DNA from: Aeromonas finlandensis
GTDB lineage: Bacteria > Pseudomonadota > Gammaproteobacteria > Enterobacterales > Aeromonadaceae
DNA length: 64,000 nt
Direction: 5' to 3'
NCBI RefSeq assembly: GCF_000764645.1
Contig: NZ_JRGK01000026.1
Coordinates: 62,001-126,000 of the forward strand
Part shown: piece after piece, positions 8,524-16,513 of the stretch
Numbering within the stretch: position 1 is the first letter of the stretch
How the letters are laid out: each line of letters begins with the position of its first letter
The notes under the pieces: generated by a model
What the model saw: only the letters and a program-made list of their open reading frames with translations
Databases searched by the model: none
What the model was told of the DNA's origin: nothing
Program-made: the position numbers and the translations under genes

Positions 8524-11500
8524 TGGGGTTCATCCTCATAGAGGTATATCTTCTTGGGTGTCATATCCATTTCTGCCTCATCGGCCCCCTCTGAACACTC
8601 ACCCGCACCGGTACAACGTTTGGGCTGGCCATTCCCTTCATCCTTGAGAATCACCTCTTCACCCGGCGCACCACCTATGATGCGAATTTTGGCATCATCA
8701 CCGGCATGAACAACCAGATCATCGGCAACCTTATTGTTAACCTCGACATAGCGCTCCGGAGATTGATTACCAGCCTGATCGACCGTGTAACGGAACGAAG
8801 TACCATAATGCATATCAACCATATATTGGCGCATTGCGCCGATCGACTGGATAGTGCACTCCTCAAATGACTGCACCTGAGGCAAGAAAGAGGTGAAGTA
8901 GAGCTTGCCTTGCAACACCACTCCCGCCCCCATCGACTTCTCTCCATTCTCTTCCAGCCAATATTTCCAACCCAGCTTGCTGGTCAGATTTTTCTTAATC
9001 GTCAATATCTGCTCATCGTTTTTACCTAGGAACGGATCGGTAGTCACATCATAAAGCTGGTCTATCGTAATGGCAGCCGGTGGCGGCTCCACACGGTATG
9101 ATTTTGGAACGACTTGATAATCTCGCAACATGAAATAGGCATTATTGACCGCTGACTCAGATGATGGGCGGTTTCTATCACCAGAACCAATAAGAACCGC
9201 ATCAAAGGGACGCTCGCTATAAACGTACTGACTATTTTTAACCTCCCAGCCTTTATTAATGGTTCTGACCAGAACTGGCTGCGTGAAAAACCGTCTGTCA
9301 TCACCCAGAACTGAATCCGAACCTAAGCTGGCAAATTTGAATACGCTCCAACTGTCCTTTTGGGCCTTTGGCAAATCCATGCGCCATATATTCCCACCAG
9401 TATCCCCCGCATAAATGCGGTCGACCTTGCCATCACCATCACTATCTAGAGTTGCGACAGAGCCTGGCATGCTATCCAGCATTGTACTAACTTGTAAATT
9501 CGTAGCGCTGGTAGCTGCAGGCGTCACGCTATAAATTAACTCTCCGGTACTGGCGTTGACTATATAGATACCAGCACCACTCCCATCCGAACCACCAAGT
9601 CCAAGAGCACTTTTATTCAGATCATATCCACCAGCAAAAATCACCACAGGGTCTGTAACGCCCGGGATAAACGCCACCTCTGGCACCGACCATGTCTGCC
9701 CTAGTCGAGAAAATCCTGTAGTGTCAGGTGTCAAAGACCACTTTAATGCAGGAGCATCCGGATTCGTTATATCCAAGGCATAGTAATTTTTCCCACCGCC
9801 ACGTAGCCCGAAGAAAATCCATACAAAATCACCCTCCAAGGATTTTATTACACCATTTTGGTTAGCATCCTTGATAAGTGCGACAGGTGATGAGTCAACA
9901 CCAAACACATGAGTCGATGATTCAGCATTGCCTCGAAGGACTTTCTGATTAGCCAACAGTGGATAAGGCATCATTGCCCAAGTCTCATCCACCGAACTGC
10001 CGAGATCCTTGAACATATGCAGAAAACCGGCATTAGTTCCCATAATGATCCTGAGATCAGGTGTACAGCTAGACTGACCGGACTCCACAGTACAACCATA
10101 GTTAACGACAAGAGGCCTAGAGTGCAGTGGATCACCAAGAATATATTTTCGTATTGACGTGCTACTGTCATTATCTTCATTATCGACATCGGAACCTGTA
10201 ATCCAGCTGAACATTTCATCCAGTTCAGATACGTCAGATAATTGCATCATAGAGCTCAACACCTCGGCACTTCCCGCCATGGTCTGGGCGTTGCTAAGCT
10301 TGAAATCATCAAGACGCTTAGGGGATGCCTTGTCATTGATTAGATAGATTTTACGATTGCTTTTGTCGGCGAGCATATCCTGGACACCACCTTTTGCCAC
10401 TTTATTACCATCTTCTTCTGATGACCAGAAGGTTTTAGCATTTTCCAGAATGGTTCCATCACTTTTTATAGCAGGTAAATTGGTTGTGTCGACAACGTAG
10501 CCCTTGTCTGACAGCACCAGCTTTTTCAAATTACCTTTCCATCTAGGTCCTGTGTCAGGTTCAAACATTGCATAGTAAATATTGTTAAGACTACGCGTAC
10601 GGTCAAAATTGTTAGTTGCAATAGCAGGAGAGACCAGAGATGTATTAATACGTAATATTGCCAGTAAAGATGATTTCAACGCCTGACTCAAAGCCTCAGC
10701 ACTGGTCGCGGGATAATACACCCCCCCCCCACGACGAGCCGTTTCGGCTAACAGGTTACCCGCACCACTAACAGCATCATCTCCGAACCCGACAGTAAAG
10801 GTGGTCACAGTCTGAACACCGGATGAACCAGGATTCACATCCTTGTTCTTCATATACCCAGCAAGTGCAGCCAGATAACTGGTGCTGCCCCTAGTACCAT
10901 AACCAACGGTTGTACCATACGCAGCCTTTTCAGTCGCATTCAAGGTGCTGATCAACCCCTGAACAAGCGAGTTTGCATTTGTATCTTGTGTCGGCTCACC
11001 ATCCGTAATGTAAATTACATAACCGTTATTTGAGCATTTATCATAAGGCGCTTTATATGTATCGACAGGATATTCAGCCAATTTATCTCGGGTTGGTGTA
11101 CGTGAATCGTCATCATCTCCAAAATAAACTTTTTGACCACCAAAAAAACGATATGCCTCATAGAGCGTTTCACACAATGGTGTATTGGTTTCTGCCCCCA
11201 AGCTGTCTATGGTCGACAATATATTTTTTTCCGCCGTAACACCATTACCCATATCGGTATCGTTACTCAGAATTCGACGGACGATACGCCCACCACTTTT
11301 CGAACCATCACTGTCATTATAGTTATATACCGCCAAGCCAAAGTCTACACCAGGTGTTGAAGATATCAGCCCCTTCACTGCATCTTTTGCCACTTGTAGC
11401 CGAGACTTGAGTTTTGGGCTAGTCGGGCCATAATACCAGCGAATATAGTTGGCAGTATATAAAGTCACCGAAATATTGCTTCCTGCCGCTACTGCTCTAA

Positions 11501-12116
11501 TGTCGGTTGTATAATACCATAATCCACTGCCATTTGATGTCTTGTTGACAGGATAACCACTGGGCATACTTTCCACCATCAATTCCGGCCCCGAATAAGG
11601 ATTATTGGTGTTCTTGGCAAGAATATCCTGTTTGCAATCTATCAATGAAAAATCAGCCTCGGTACGGCCAGAAACAGACTCCCATACACCTTGCCTTGGT
11701 TGGCCTCCTGAATAACTGGAGTGACGATAGCTCCACACTTGAGACTGAAAATAGCCAACAGTAGATAATGGTGTCTTGGACGATGCGCAGGCATTAATAC
11801 TGTCTTGAAATCTCTTTTTATTGGTAATGGATGGAACTGTACCATCCGTAGAAAAATAGATATAATTATTACCAATACCAGGATCATTAGTGAGCGCTGG
11901 ATATTTTTTTTTAGGGTCATAATCTTCCCCTACATACATTGTCTCACTCATACTCCCTGAGTTATCAAAAATCACCAGAATCTTGGGTCTAAAATCACCA
12001 GCCTTAGAGAAGTCATAAATAAACAACTCGGTATCATCAGAATAACTACTATTCGCCAACACCGGCATGGCTGCAATTGCACCGCAAAGCAGCAGGGCAC
12101 GTCCATGTTTATGCAT
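8520..12116 (-). CDS. pilY1: Type IV pilus tip adhesin/assembly protein PilY1
   Basis: PilY1/PilC proteins cap type IV pili, promote pilus assembly and mediate adhesion and surface sensing. This 1198-residue protein has a signal peptide and an N-terminal von Willebrand A domain with a metal-binding DNSGS at 51-55. The C-terminal beta-propeller half carries a calcium-loop motif of DxDxDGxxD form at 891-899 (DSDGDGKVD). It is the fifth gene of pilE-pilV-pilW-pilX-pilY1 and is followed by a coupled small exported protein. A run of ten G in the coding strand spans codons 463-466 (RRGGGVYYPA), near the end of the VWA domain. Adding or losing one G would stop translation within about 14 codons. GC content is lower than in the flanking housekeeping genes. 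Confidence 0.95.
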   Translation of the reverse strand: MHKHGRALLLCGAIAAMPVLANSSYSDDTELFIYDFSKAGDFRPKILVIFDNSGSMSETMYVGEDYDPKKKYPALTNDPGIGNNYIYFSTDGTVPSITNKKRFQDSINACASSKTPLSTVGYFQSQVWSYRHSSYSGGQPRQGVWESVSGRTEADFSLIDCKQDILAKNTNNPYSGPELMVESMPSGYPVNKTSNGSGLWYYTTDIRAVAAGSNISVTLYTANYIRWYYGPTSPKLKSRLQVAKDAVKGLISSTPGVDFGLAVYNYNDSDGSKSGGRIVRRILSNDTDMGNGVTAEKNILSTIDSLGAETNTPLCETLYEAYRFFGGQKVYFGDDDDSRTPTRDKLAEYPVDTYKAPYDKCSNNGYVIYITDGEPTQDTNANSLVQGLISTLNATEKAAYGTTVGYGTRGSTSYLAALAGYMKNKDVNPGSSGVQTVTTFTVGFGDDAVSGAGNLLAETARRGGGVYYPATSAEALSQALKSSLLAILRINTSLVSPAIATNNFDRTRSLNNIYYAMFEPDTGPRWKGNLKKLVLSDKGYVVDTTNLPAIKSDGTILENAKTFWSSEEDGNKVAKGGVQDMLADKSNRKIYLINDKASPKRLDDFKLSNAQTMAGSAEVLSSMMQLSDVSELDEMFSWITGSDVDNEDNDSSTSIRKYILGDPLHSRPLVVNYGCTVESGQSSCTPDLRIIMGTNAGFLHMFKDLGSSVDETWAMMPYPLLANQKVLRGNAESSTHVFGVDSSPVALIKDANQNGVIKSLEGDFVWIFFGLRGGGKNYYALDITNPDAPALKWSLTPDTTGFSRLGQTWSVPEVAFIPGVTDPVVIFAGGYDLNKSALGLGGSDGSGAGIYIVNASTGELIYSVTPAATSATNLQVSTMLDSMPGSVATLDSDGDGKVDRIYAGDTGGNIWRMDLPKAQKDSWSVFKFASLGSDSVLGDDRRFFTQPVLVRTINKGWEVKNSQYVYSERPFDAVLIGSGDRNRPSSESAVNNAYFMLRDYQVVPKSYRVEPPPAAITIDQLYDVTTDPFLGKNDEQILTIKKNLTSKLGWKYWLEENGEKSMGAGVVLQGKLYFTSFLPQVQSFEECTIQSIGAMRQYMVDMHYGTSFRYTVDQAGNQSPERYVEVNNKVADDLVVHAGDDAKIRIIGGAPGEEVILKDEGNGQPKRCTGAGECSEGADEAEMDMTPKKIYLYEDEPQ
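10721..10730 (-). repeat. Homopolymeric G10 tract inside pilY1
   Basis: Ten consecutive C on the plus strand (G in pilY1) encode Gly463-Gly465 and the first base of Val466. With nine G the frame reaches a TGA after 13 residues counted from Gly463; with eleven it reaches a TGA after 11. Either change would leave only the VWA half of the protein. Tracts like this mutate by slipped-strand pairing. The related Neisseria pilC genes are switched by a G-tract in their signal-peptide region. Confidence 0.9.
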
Positions 12117-12127
12117 ATCCTATGCTC

Positions 12128-12550
12128 CTATTCCGCCTTTAACAGGGGCTGTTCCACCCCTGCAGTCCAAGTCATTGCCCGGCTATTCTTGCCGTATGTT
12201 CCCCCAGCCTGCATCTCGACATAACGGCAAGAGGGGATAACATTCTGGCTACTGGCATCCACTTTACGCTTGCAGACACTTTCACCACGCCGCTCCATAT
12301 TTACCGTGTTACCATTAACAGAGATTGCAGAGCTGGCTCCCATAGTCGCAATCTTGCTAGACAGGCCTGCTTGCAATAATGCGCTCTCAATCATTCCTTC
12401 GACTCGATGTTCGGCTTGCTGCAAGCTTGCAGCAGCCCCCGCCATTTTGAGATCAACCCCACTGGACTGCATCATCACAACAGCAATCAAGGTAAGTGGC
12501 ACCAGAATGACCAACGCCACTATTAACGCCACGCCTCTAGTTCTTCTCAT
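12128..12550 (-). CDS. pilX: Minor pilin PilX
   Basis: This 140-residue minor pilin begins MRRTRGVALIVALVILVPLTLIAV, a short basic leader and a hydrophobic helix without the usual Glu at +5, which is typical of PilX/GspK-like minor pilins that initiate pilus assembly. The later ASLQQAEHRVEGMIESAL segment matches the family's amphipathic helix. Its start overlaps the pilW stop by 4 bases and pilY1 follows after about 10 bases. The assignment relies on operon position as well as sequence, because PilX proteins are poorly conserved. Confidence 0.85.
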   Translation of the reverse strand: MRRTRGVALIVALVILVPLTLIAVVMMQSSGVDLKMAGAAASLQQAEHRVEGMIESALLQAGLSSKIATMGASSAISVNGNTVNMERRGESVCKRKVDASSQNVIPSCRYVEMQAGGTYGKNSRAMTWTAGVEQPLLKAE

Positions 12551-13545
12551 TTTCCACCTCCGGCAACAGCAGCCGGGTTTCTCAACGCGATTGACGTTTC
12601 CAAGAGCAAGCGACGAAAACCATCACCATTACTTGGCACCTGAATATTTCCGACCTGATAGGTATTGTTATTTACATATTTATTAGATGCCTGTAATGAG
12701 CGAACAAGAATAAATAGGCGGGCCGCGATTACACGACCTTCATTCCATTCATTACTTGCAACAGAATTGATTGCCACATATTTATCTATTCGGCCATCCT
12801 GAACCGGGCTGGTATCTACACCATATAGCAATGTTATTTTTTCTATACCTTGTGCAAGCGCACCAGAAATATCCCATGAACCATCATTGGCAGTCAGCAT
12901 TCGCTTATGTAATTCTGGCACACCATTATTATCAGCAATATGATAGATATAGTGCTGATACTCCCATAACTGTCTATTTGGCATCGCTGTATTAGTAGGA
13001 GGAGTTTCATTGCCACGAAATATAATAGCTGACTGAGGTGTTGTTGCCATATAAAATCGGTTTGCAGAGAGTGCACTGTCTGCCAAGGGGAAACCCATCA
13101 ACCGCTTGATGCTAATAATATCTGAATTCGCAACTCTGTTTGCCGATGCAATACAGCTGAATGCATTACCAGTAGTTAACTTATTGCTATCAACATTAAC
13201 AGCCCATAGACCACGAAGTGGTGCCGAAGTAGAGGGTAGGCTCCCCTCACCCCGCTCATCCAAACAATCTTTGGCCGATGTAACAACCGCCCCGGTCGTT
13301 GCCGTCACCCCGACATTTAGTTGCATCGGCATACCGGTGTAATCGCCCCAAAACCCGGCCCATTTGAGATCTTGTGCAATCAGGCGCATTGCCAAGCGGC
13401 CATTCTCTTGCAGTTCACTCTGGTCAAACGAGTCCTCAGAAGTGCTACGCGAAGCCACAAAAATACTCAGCACTCCACCGAGTAGAAATACCCCTATAAC
13501 CATGGCAATAAGCCATTCAATCAAGGTGAAGCCACGTTGTTTCAT
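12547..13545 (-). CDS. pilW: Minor pilin PilW
   Basis: The 332-residue product starts MKQRG|FTLIEWLIAMVIGVFLLGGVLSIF, a prepilin leader with Glu +5, followed by the conserved QLQENGRLAMRLIAQDLKWAGFWG-type region of PilW (here beginning SELQENGRLAMR). PilW is one of the minor pilins that prime pilus assembly in the inner membrane. I chose the ATG at 13545 because it gives a proper leader and overlaps the pilV stop (CTATGA). It also overlaps pilX by 4 bases, so the genes are translationally coupled. Confidence 0.9.
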   Translation of the reverse strand: MKQRGFTLIEWLIAMVIGVFLLGGVLSIFVASRSTSEDSFDQSELQENGRLAMRLIAQDLKWAGFWGDYTGMPMQLNVGVTATTGAVVTSAKDCLDERGEGSLPSTSAPLRGLWAVNVDSNKLTTGNAFSCIASANRVANSDIISIKRLMGFPLADSALSANRFYMATTPQSAIIFRGNETPPTNTAMPNRQLWEYQHYIYHIADNNGVPELHKRMLTANDGSWDISGALAQGIEKITLLYGVDTSPVQDGRIDKYVAINSVASNEWNEGRVIAARLFILVRSLQASNKYVNNNTYQVGNIQVPSNGDGFRRLLLETSIALRNPAAVAGGGK

Positions 13546-14111
13546 AGCGTGGTCGTCAGTACGTACTGACGCCTCGTCAAATCGACCCCAGATATACCAC
13601 ACGAATTCGTTGTAGTTGATGTTAGTGCGCTCGAGCCATCATGAGAGTCCTTTCGTCCCGCCCAGAAAATAGCAACGGTTAGCGCATTACTCGCCCCCTT
13701 GATGATGCAACCAGTTGGATTCTGCAAGGTGGTGCCAGCTCCCGATGCCGAACTGCCCAATAAGGATTGACGCCAGTAATAGAGATCCAGCGCCAGCATA
13801 TTCGCATCGTTACACCCACTCATGGTGCCATTTGCATTGGCACAAGATGGCAACGAGGATGTTCCGGCACTGACTATCCAGGTATTGTTTGCCTGCAACT
13901 CCCAAATAGCCCGATTGACCTTGATCCGTTCGACCATGTCGTTTGCCAACCAGCTCGCGATAGTACGCTGCCTGGCCTCATAGCCGGAAAACTTTGATTG
14001 TGCCTGCATGGCGACCAATCCCAGCAAACCAAACGAAAGCACCACGGCAGCTATCATCACCTCAAGCAGGCTGAAACCGGTCGATATGGAAGAGCATGTA
14101 GAGCGTTTCAT
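13542..14111 (-). CDS. pilV: Minor pilin PilV
   Basis: The 189-residue protein begins with a 14-residue leader ending in STG, then FSLLEVMIAAVVLSFGLLGLVAM, with Glu +5. The following QSKFSGYEARQRTIASWLANDMVERI matches PilV-type minor pilins, which in other bacteria belong to the assembly-initiation complex. The ATG at 14111 lies 2 bases after the pilE stop. A start 5 codons upstream would fall inside pilE and is not needed. Several cysteines in the second half (PSCANANG, SGCNDAN, TGCIIKG, NSCGIS) suggest disulphides. Confidence 0.9.
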   Translation of the reverse strand: MKRSTCSSISTGFSLLEVMIAAVVLSFGLLGLVAMQAQSKFSGYEARQRTIASWLANDMVERIKVNRAIWELQANNTWIVSAGTSSLPSCANANGTMSGCNDANMLALDLYYWRQSLLGSSASGAGTTLQNPTGCIIKGASNALTVAIFWAGRKDSHDGSSALTSTTTNSCGISGVDLTRRQYVLTTTL

Positions 14112-14113
14112 GA

Positions 14114-14521
14114 CTAATTCCAGCAATCATTGTTGGTTGCATTGCTGATATTTTTTGCACTCTTGGTGCCATTTTGATCAACAGAGAAAACAATACAGTC
14201 TCTATCGGAGCCTTGCGCCCCGGAAGCGGTAGCCGACAAGGTATAGGTCGTATTGGCTGCAGAGATCACCAGATGATAAAAACCTGAGTCTGAATTCTCT
14301 GAAATATTGAGTGCTGCTGCTGAAGAGGCATACCGGTTGAAATCCATAAAATAGGTTTCCTGCCGATTGGCAGCATCAAGCAACATTTTTTTTGCGTCAA
14401 CACGATGACTGGTCAGCACATATTGCTGATAGGCGGGGTAAGCGATGGTGCCGAGAATCGCCACGATGGCGACGACAATCATCAGCTCAACAAGAGAAAA
14501 ACCACGAAAGTATCCAATCAT
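14114..14521 (-). CDS. pilE: Minor pilin PilE-type
   Basis: First gene of the minor-pilin operon. The 135-residue protein begins [35 protein letters not shown], a standard type IV prepilin start with Glu +5. It then has [25 protein letters not shown], typical of PilE-type minor pilins, and a C-terminal cysteine pair (DRDCIVFS and NNDCWN). An AAGGA ribosome site precedes the ATG. It lies 110 bases past the end of ispH on the same strand, so the operon probably has its own promoter there. Confidence 0.92.
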   Translation of the reverse strand: MIGYFRGFSLVELMIVVAIVAILGTIAYPAYQQYVLTSHRVDAKKMLLDAANRQETYFMDFNRYASSAAALNISENSDSGFYHLVISAANTTYTLSATASGAQGSDRDCIVFSVDQNGTKSAKNISNATNNDCWN

Positions 14522-14631
14522 ATCCCATCCTTGGTGACTGACTGCTCTATAAGTTTAACGCCGAGCCTGTCTCTAGAACAAACCCGGCGTCATTATCAAC
14601 ACACTTTATTCTTAAGCCTTCCTGGCTGCAC

Positions 14632-15567
14632 TCAAATTATTCTAAGTTCGGGAGGAACCTCAAAGACTACGTTCTCTTCACGACCAGGATGCTCGGCTAC
14701 CACCTTGCCGCCCAGCTCGCGCAGGCGAGTGATGACGGATTGCACCAGCACCTCGGGGGCAGAGGCACCGGCAGTAACGCCGATAGCTTTGACCCCATCC
14801 AGCCAGCTCGCCTCGATCATCGATGCATCGTCGATAAGATAGGCTCTGGCCCCCACCTTCTCGGCCAGCTCGCGCAGACGGTTGGAGTTGGAAGAGTTGC
14901 GTGACCCCACCACCAGCATGGCGTCCACCAGCCCCGCCATCTCCCGCACCGCATCCTGACGGTTCTGGGTGGCGTAGCAGATGTCATCCTTGCGCGGCCC
15001 CTGGATCTTGGGAAAGTGTTTGCGCAGCGCATCGATCACGTCAGAAGTCTCATCCACGCTCAGGGTGGTCTGGGTGACGAAGCAGAGGTCATCCGGATTC
15101 TTCACCTTGAGCTTGGCCACATCTTCCGGTGTCTCCACCAGATACATGCCGCCTTCGCGATTCTCGTACTGTCCCATGGTCCCGATCACCTCGGGGTGGC
15201 CGGCGTGCCCGATGAGCACAGCCTCGGAGCCCTTGCGGCTGGCGCGATGGACCTCCATGTGCACCTTGGTCACCAGCGGGCAGGTGGCATCGAATACCTT
15301 GAGGGCGCGGGACTTGGCCATCTCGCGCACCGTCTTGGCCACACCGTGGGCGGAGAAGATGACGATGCTGTCATCCGGCACCTCATCGAGCTCCTCGACG
15401 AACACCGCCCCCGCATCCTTCAGCTTGTTCACCACATAGCGGTTATGCACCACTTCGTGGCGGACATAGATGGGAGCACCGAACTTCTCCAGCGCGCTCT
15501 CGACAATGCTGATGGCGCGATCAACTCCAGCGCAAAAACCGCGAGGGTTAGCGAGCAGAATATCCAT
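14632..15567 (-). CDS. ispH: 4-hydroxy-3-methylbut-2-enyl diphosphate reductase
   Basis: IspH carries out the last step of the MEP isoprenoid pathway, reducing HMBPP to IPP and DMAPP with a [4Fe-4S] cluster. The 311-residue protein keeps the conserved NPRGFCAGV with the first cluster cysteine (Cys12), the HEVVHN substrate motif, the [10 protein letters not shown] cysteine and the later CYATQNRQ cysteine. It overlaps fkpB by one base (TAATG) and closes the run ribF-ileS-lspA-fkpB-ispH, as in E. coli. Confidence 0.98.
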   Translation of the reverse strand: MDILLANPRGFCAGVDRAISIVESALEKFGAPIYVRHEVVHNRYVVNKLKDAGAVFVEELDEVPDDSIVIFSAHGVAKTVREMAKSRALKVFDATCPLVTKVHMEVHRASRKGSEAVLIGHAGHPEVIGTMGQYENREGGMYLVETPEDVAKLKVKNPDDLCFVTQTTLSVDETSDVIDALRKHFPKIQGPRKDDICYATQNRQDAVREMAGLVDAMLVVGSRNSSNSNRLRELAEKVGARAYLIDDASMIEASWLDGVKAIGVTAGASAPEVLVQSVITRLRELGGKVVAEHPGREENVVFEVPPELRII

Positions 15568-16019
15568 TAGTGCACCTTCTCCTCATCATCAACGCCCAGG
15601 ATCTCCACCTCGAAGGTGACGGTATGACCGGCCAGCGGGTGGTTGAAATCGACCGTCACCGACATCCCGGCTACCGCCCGAATGATCCCCGGCAGCTCGC
15701 TGCCGTTGGGTTGATCGAACAGGATGATGGTGCCGACTTTTGGCTCCACATCGGCGCCAAACTTGGCTCTGTCCAGATGGTAGATGTTGTCGGGATTGGA
15801 GAGGCCGAACGCCTGCTCCGGCGCCAGCGTGAAGCTCTTGCTCTCTCCCTCGAGCAAACCCAGCAGGCACTGCTCGAAGGTGGGGGTCAAGCTACCATCG
15901 CCCATCCGCAGGCGGGCCGGTTTGCCGTGCAGCGCAGTGCTATCGGCAACCGAACCATCTTCCAGTTTGATGGTGAAGTGGAACAGCACGCTGCTGTTAG
16001 CGGTGATCTGCTGGCTCAT
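15567..16019 (-). CDS. fkpB: FKBP-type peptidyl-prolyl isomerase (SlpA-like)
   Basis: This 150-residue cytoplasmic prolyl isomerase and chaperone is of the SlyD/SlpA type. The FKBP start [17 protein letters not shown], the inserted-flap region from [15 protein letters not shown] onwards and the motif [18 protein letters not shown] are visible. The histidine-rich metal-binding tail of SlyD is absent, and the place between lspA and ispH matches E. coli fkpB. Its ATG overlaps the lspA stop by 4 bases. Confidence 0.95.
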   Translation of the reverse strand: MSQQITANSSVLFHFTIKLEDGSVADSTALHGKPARLRMGDGSLTPTFEQCLLGLLEGESKSFTLAPEQAFGLSNPDNIYHLDRAKFGADVEPKVGTIILFDQPNGSELPGIIRAVAGMSVTVDFNHPLAGHTVTFEVEILGVDDEEKVH

Positions 16020-16513
16020 GCCTGCCCCTTTTTCTCACCACGGAAACCGTCCAGCACAATCATGGCGGCCCCGATAAAGATAAAGCTGTCGGCCAGATTG
16101 AACGCTGGCCAGTGAGCTCGCTGCCAGTAGAAGTCGAGGAAATCGACCACATGGCCCAGCACCAGTCGATCAAAGACGTTGCCAAGGGCGCCGCCGATGA
16201 TGAGCGAATAGGCGATACCGCTCCAACGCTGGGTCACCGACTGCTTGCGCAGCCAGTGGATCAGCAATCCACAAATGGCAAAAGCGAGCAGTGCGAAGAA
16301 CCAGCGCTGCCAGCCCCCCTGATCAGCCAGAAAGCTGAAGGCTGCGCCCTTGTTGTAGACGTGAACCAGATTGAAGAAGGGGGTGATCTCCACCCCCGGG
16401 TAACCAAATGGCAGCAACTTGACCACGGCGAGCTTGCTCGCCTGGTCCAGTACAAAGGCCAGCACCGCCAGCCACAGCCAATGCAGGCCGCTTTTATGTT
16501 GAGTCATGTTCAT
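16016..16513 (-). CDS. lspA: Signal peptidase II (lipoprotein signal peptidase)
   Basis: LspA removes the signal peptide of prolipoproteins after lipid attachment by Lgt (encoded at 26452). The 165-residue protein has four membrane helices. The two catalytic aspartates are in the GGALGNVFDRLVLGHVVDF and FNLADSFIF motifs. It overlaps ileS by one base (TGATG) and fkpB by four. Confidence 0.97.
   Translation of the reverse strand: MNMTQHKSGLHWLWLAVLAFVLDQASKLAVVKLLPFGYPGVEITPFFNLVHVYNKGAAFSFLADQGGWQRWFFALLAFAICGLLIHWLRKQSVTQRWSGIAYSLIIGGALGNVFDRLVLGHVVDFLDFYWQRAHWPAFNLADSFIFIGAAMIVLDGFRGEKKGQA

Noticed and set aside
14560-14591. Hairpin between ispH and pilE as a terminator
   Set aside because: Only a 6 bp stem with a loop of about 20 bases and no T-run, so it is too weak to call.
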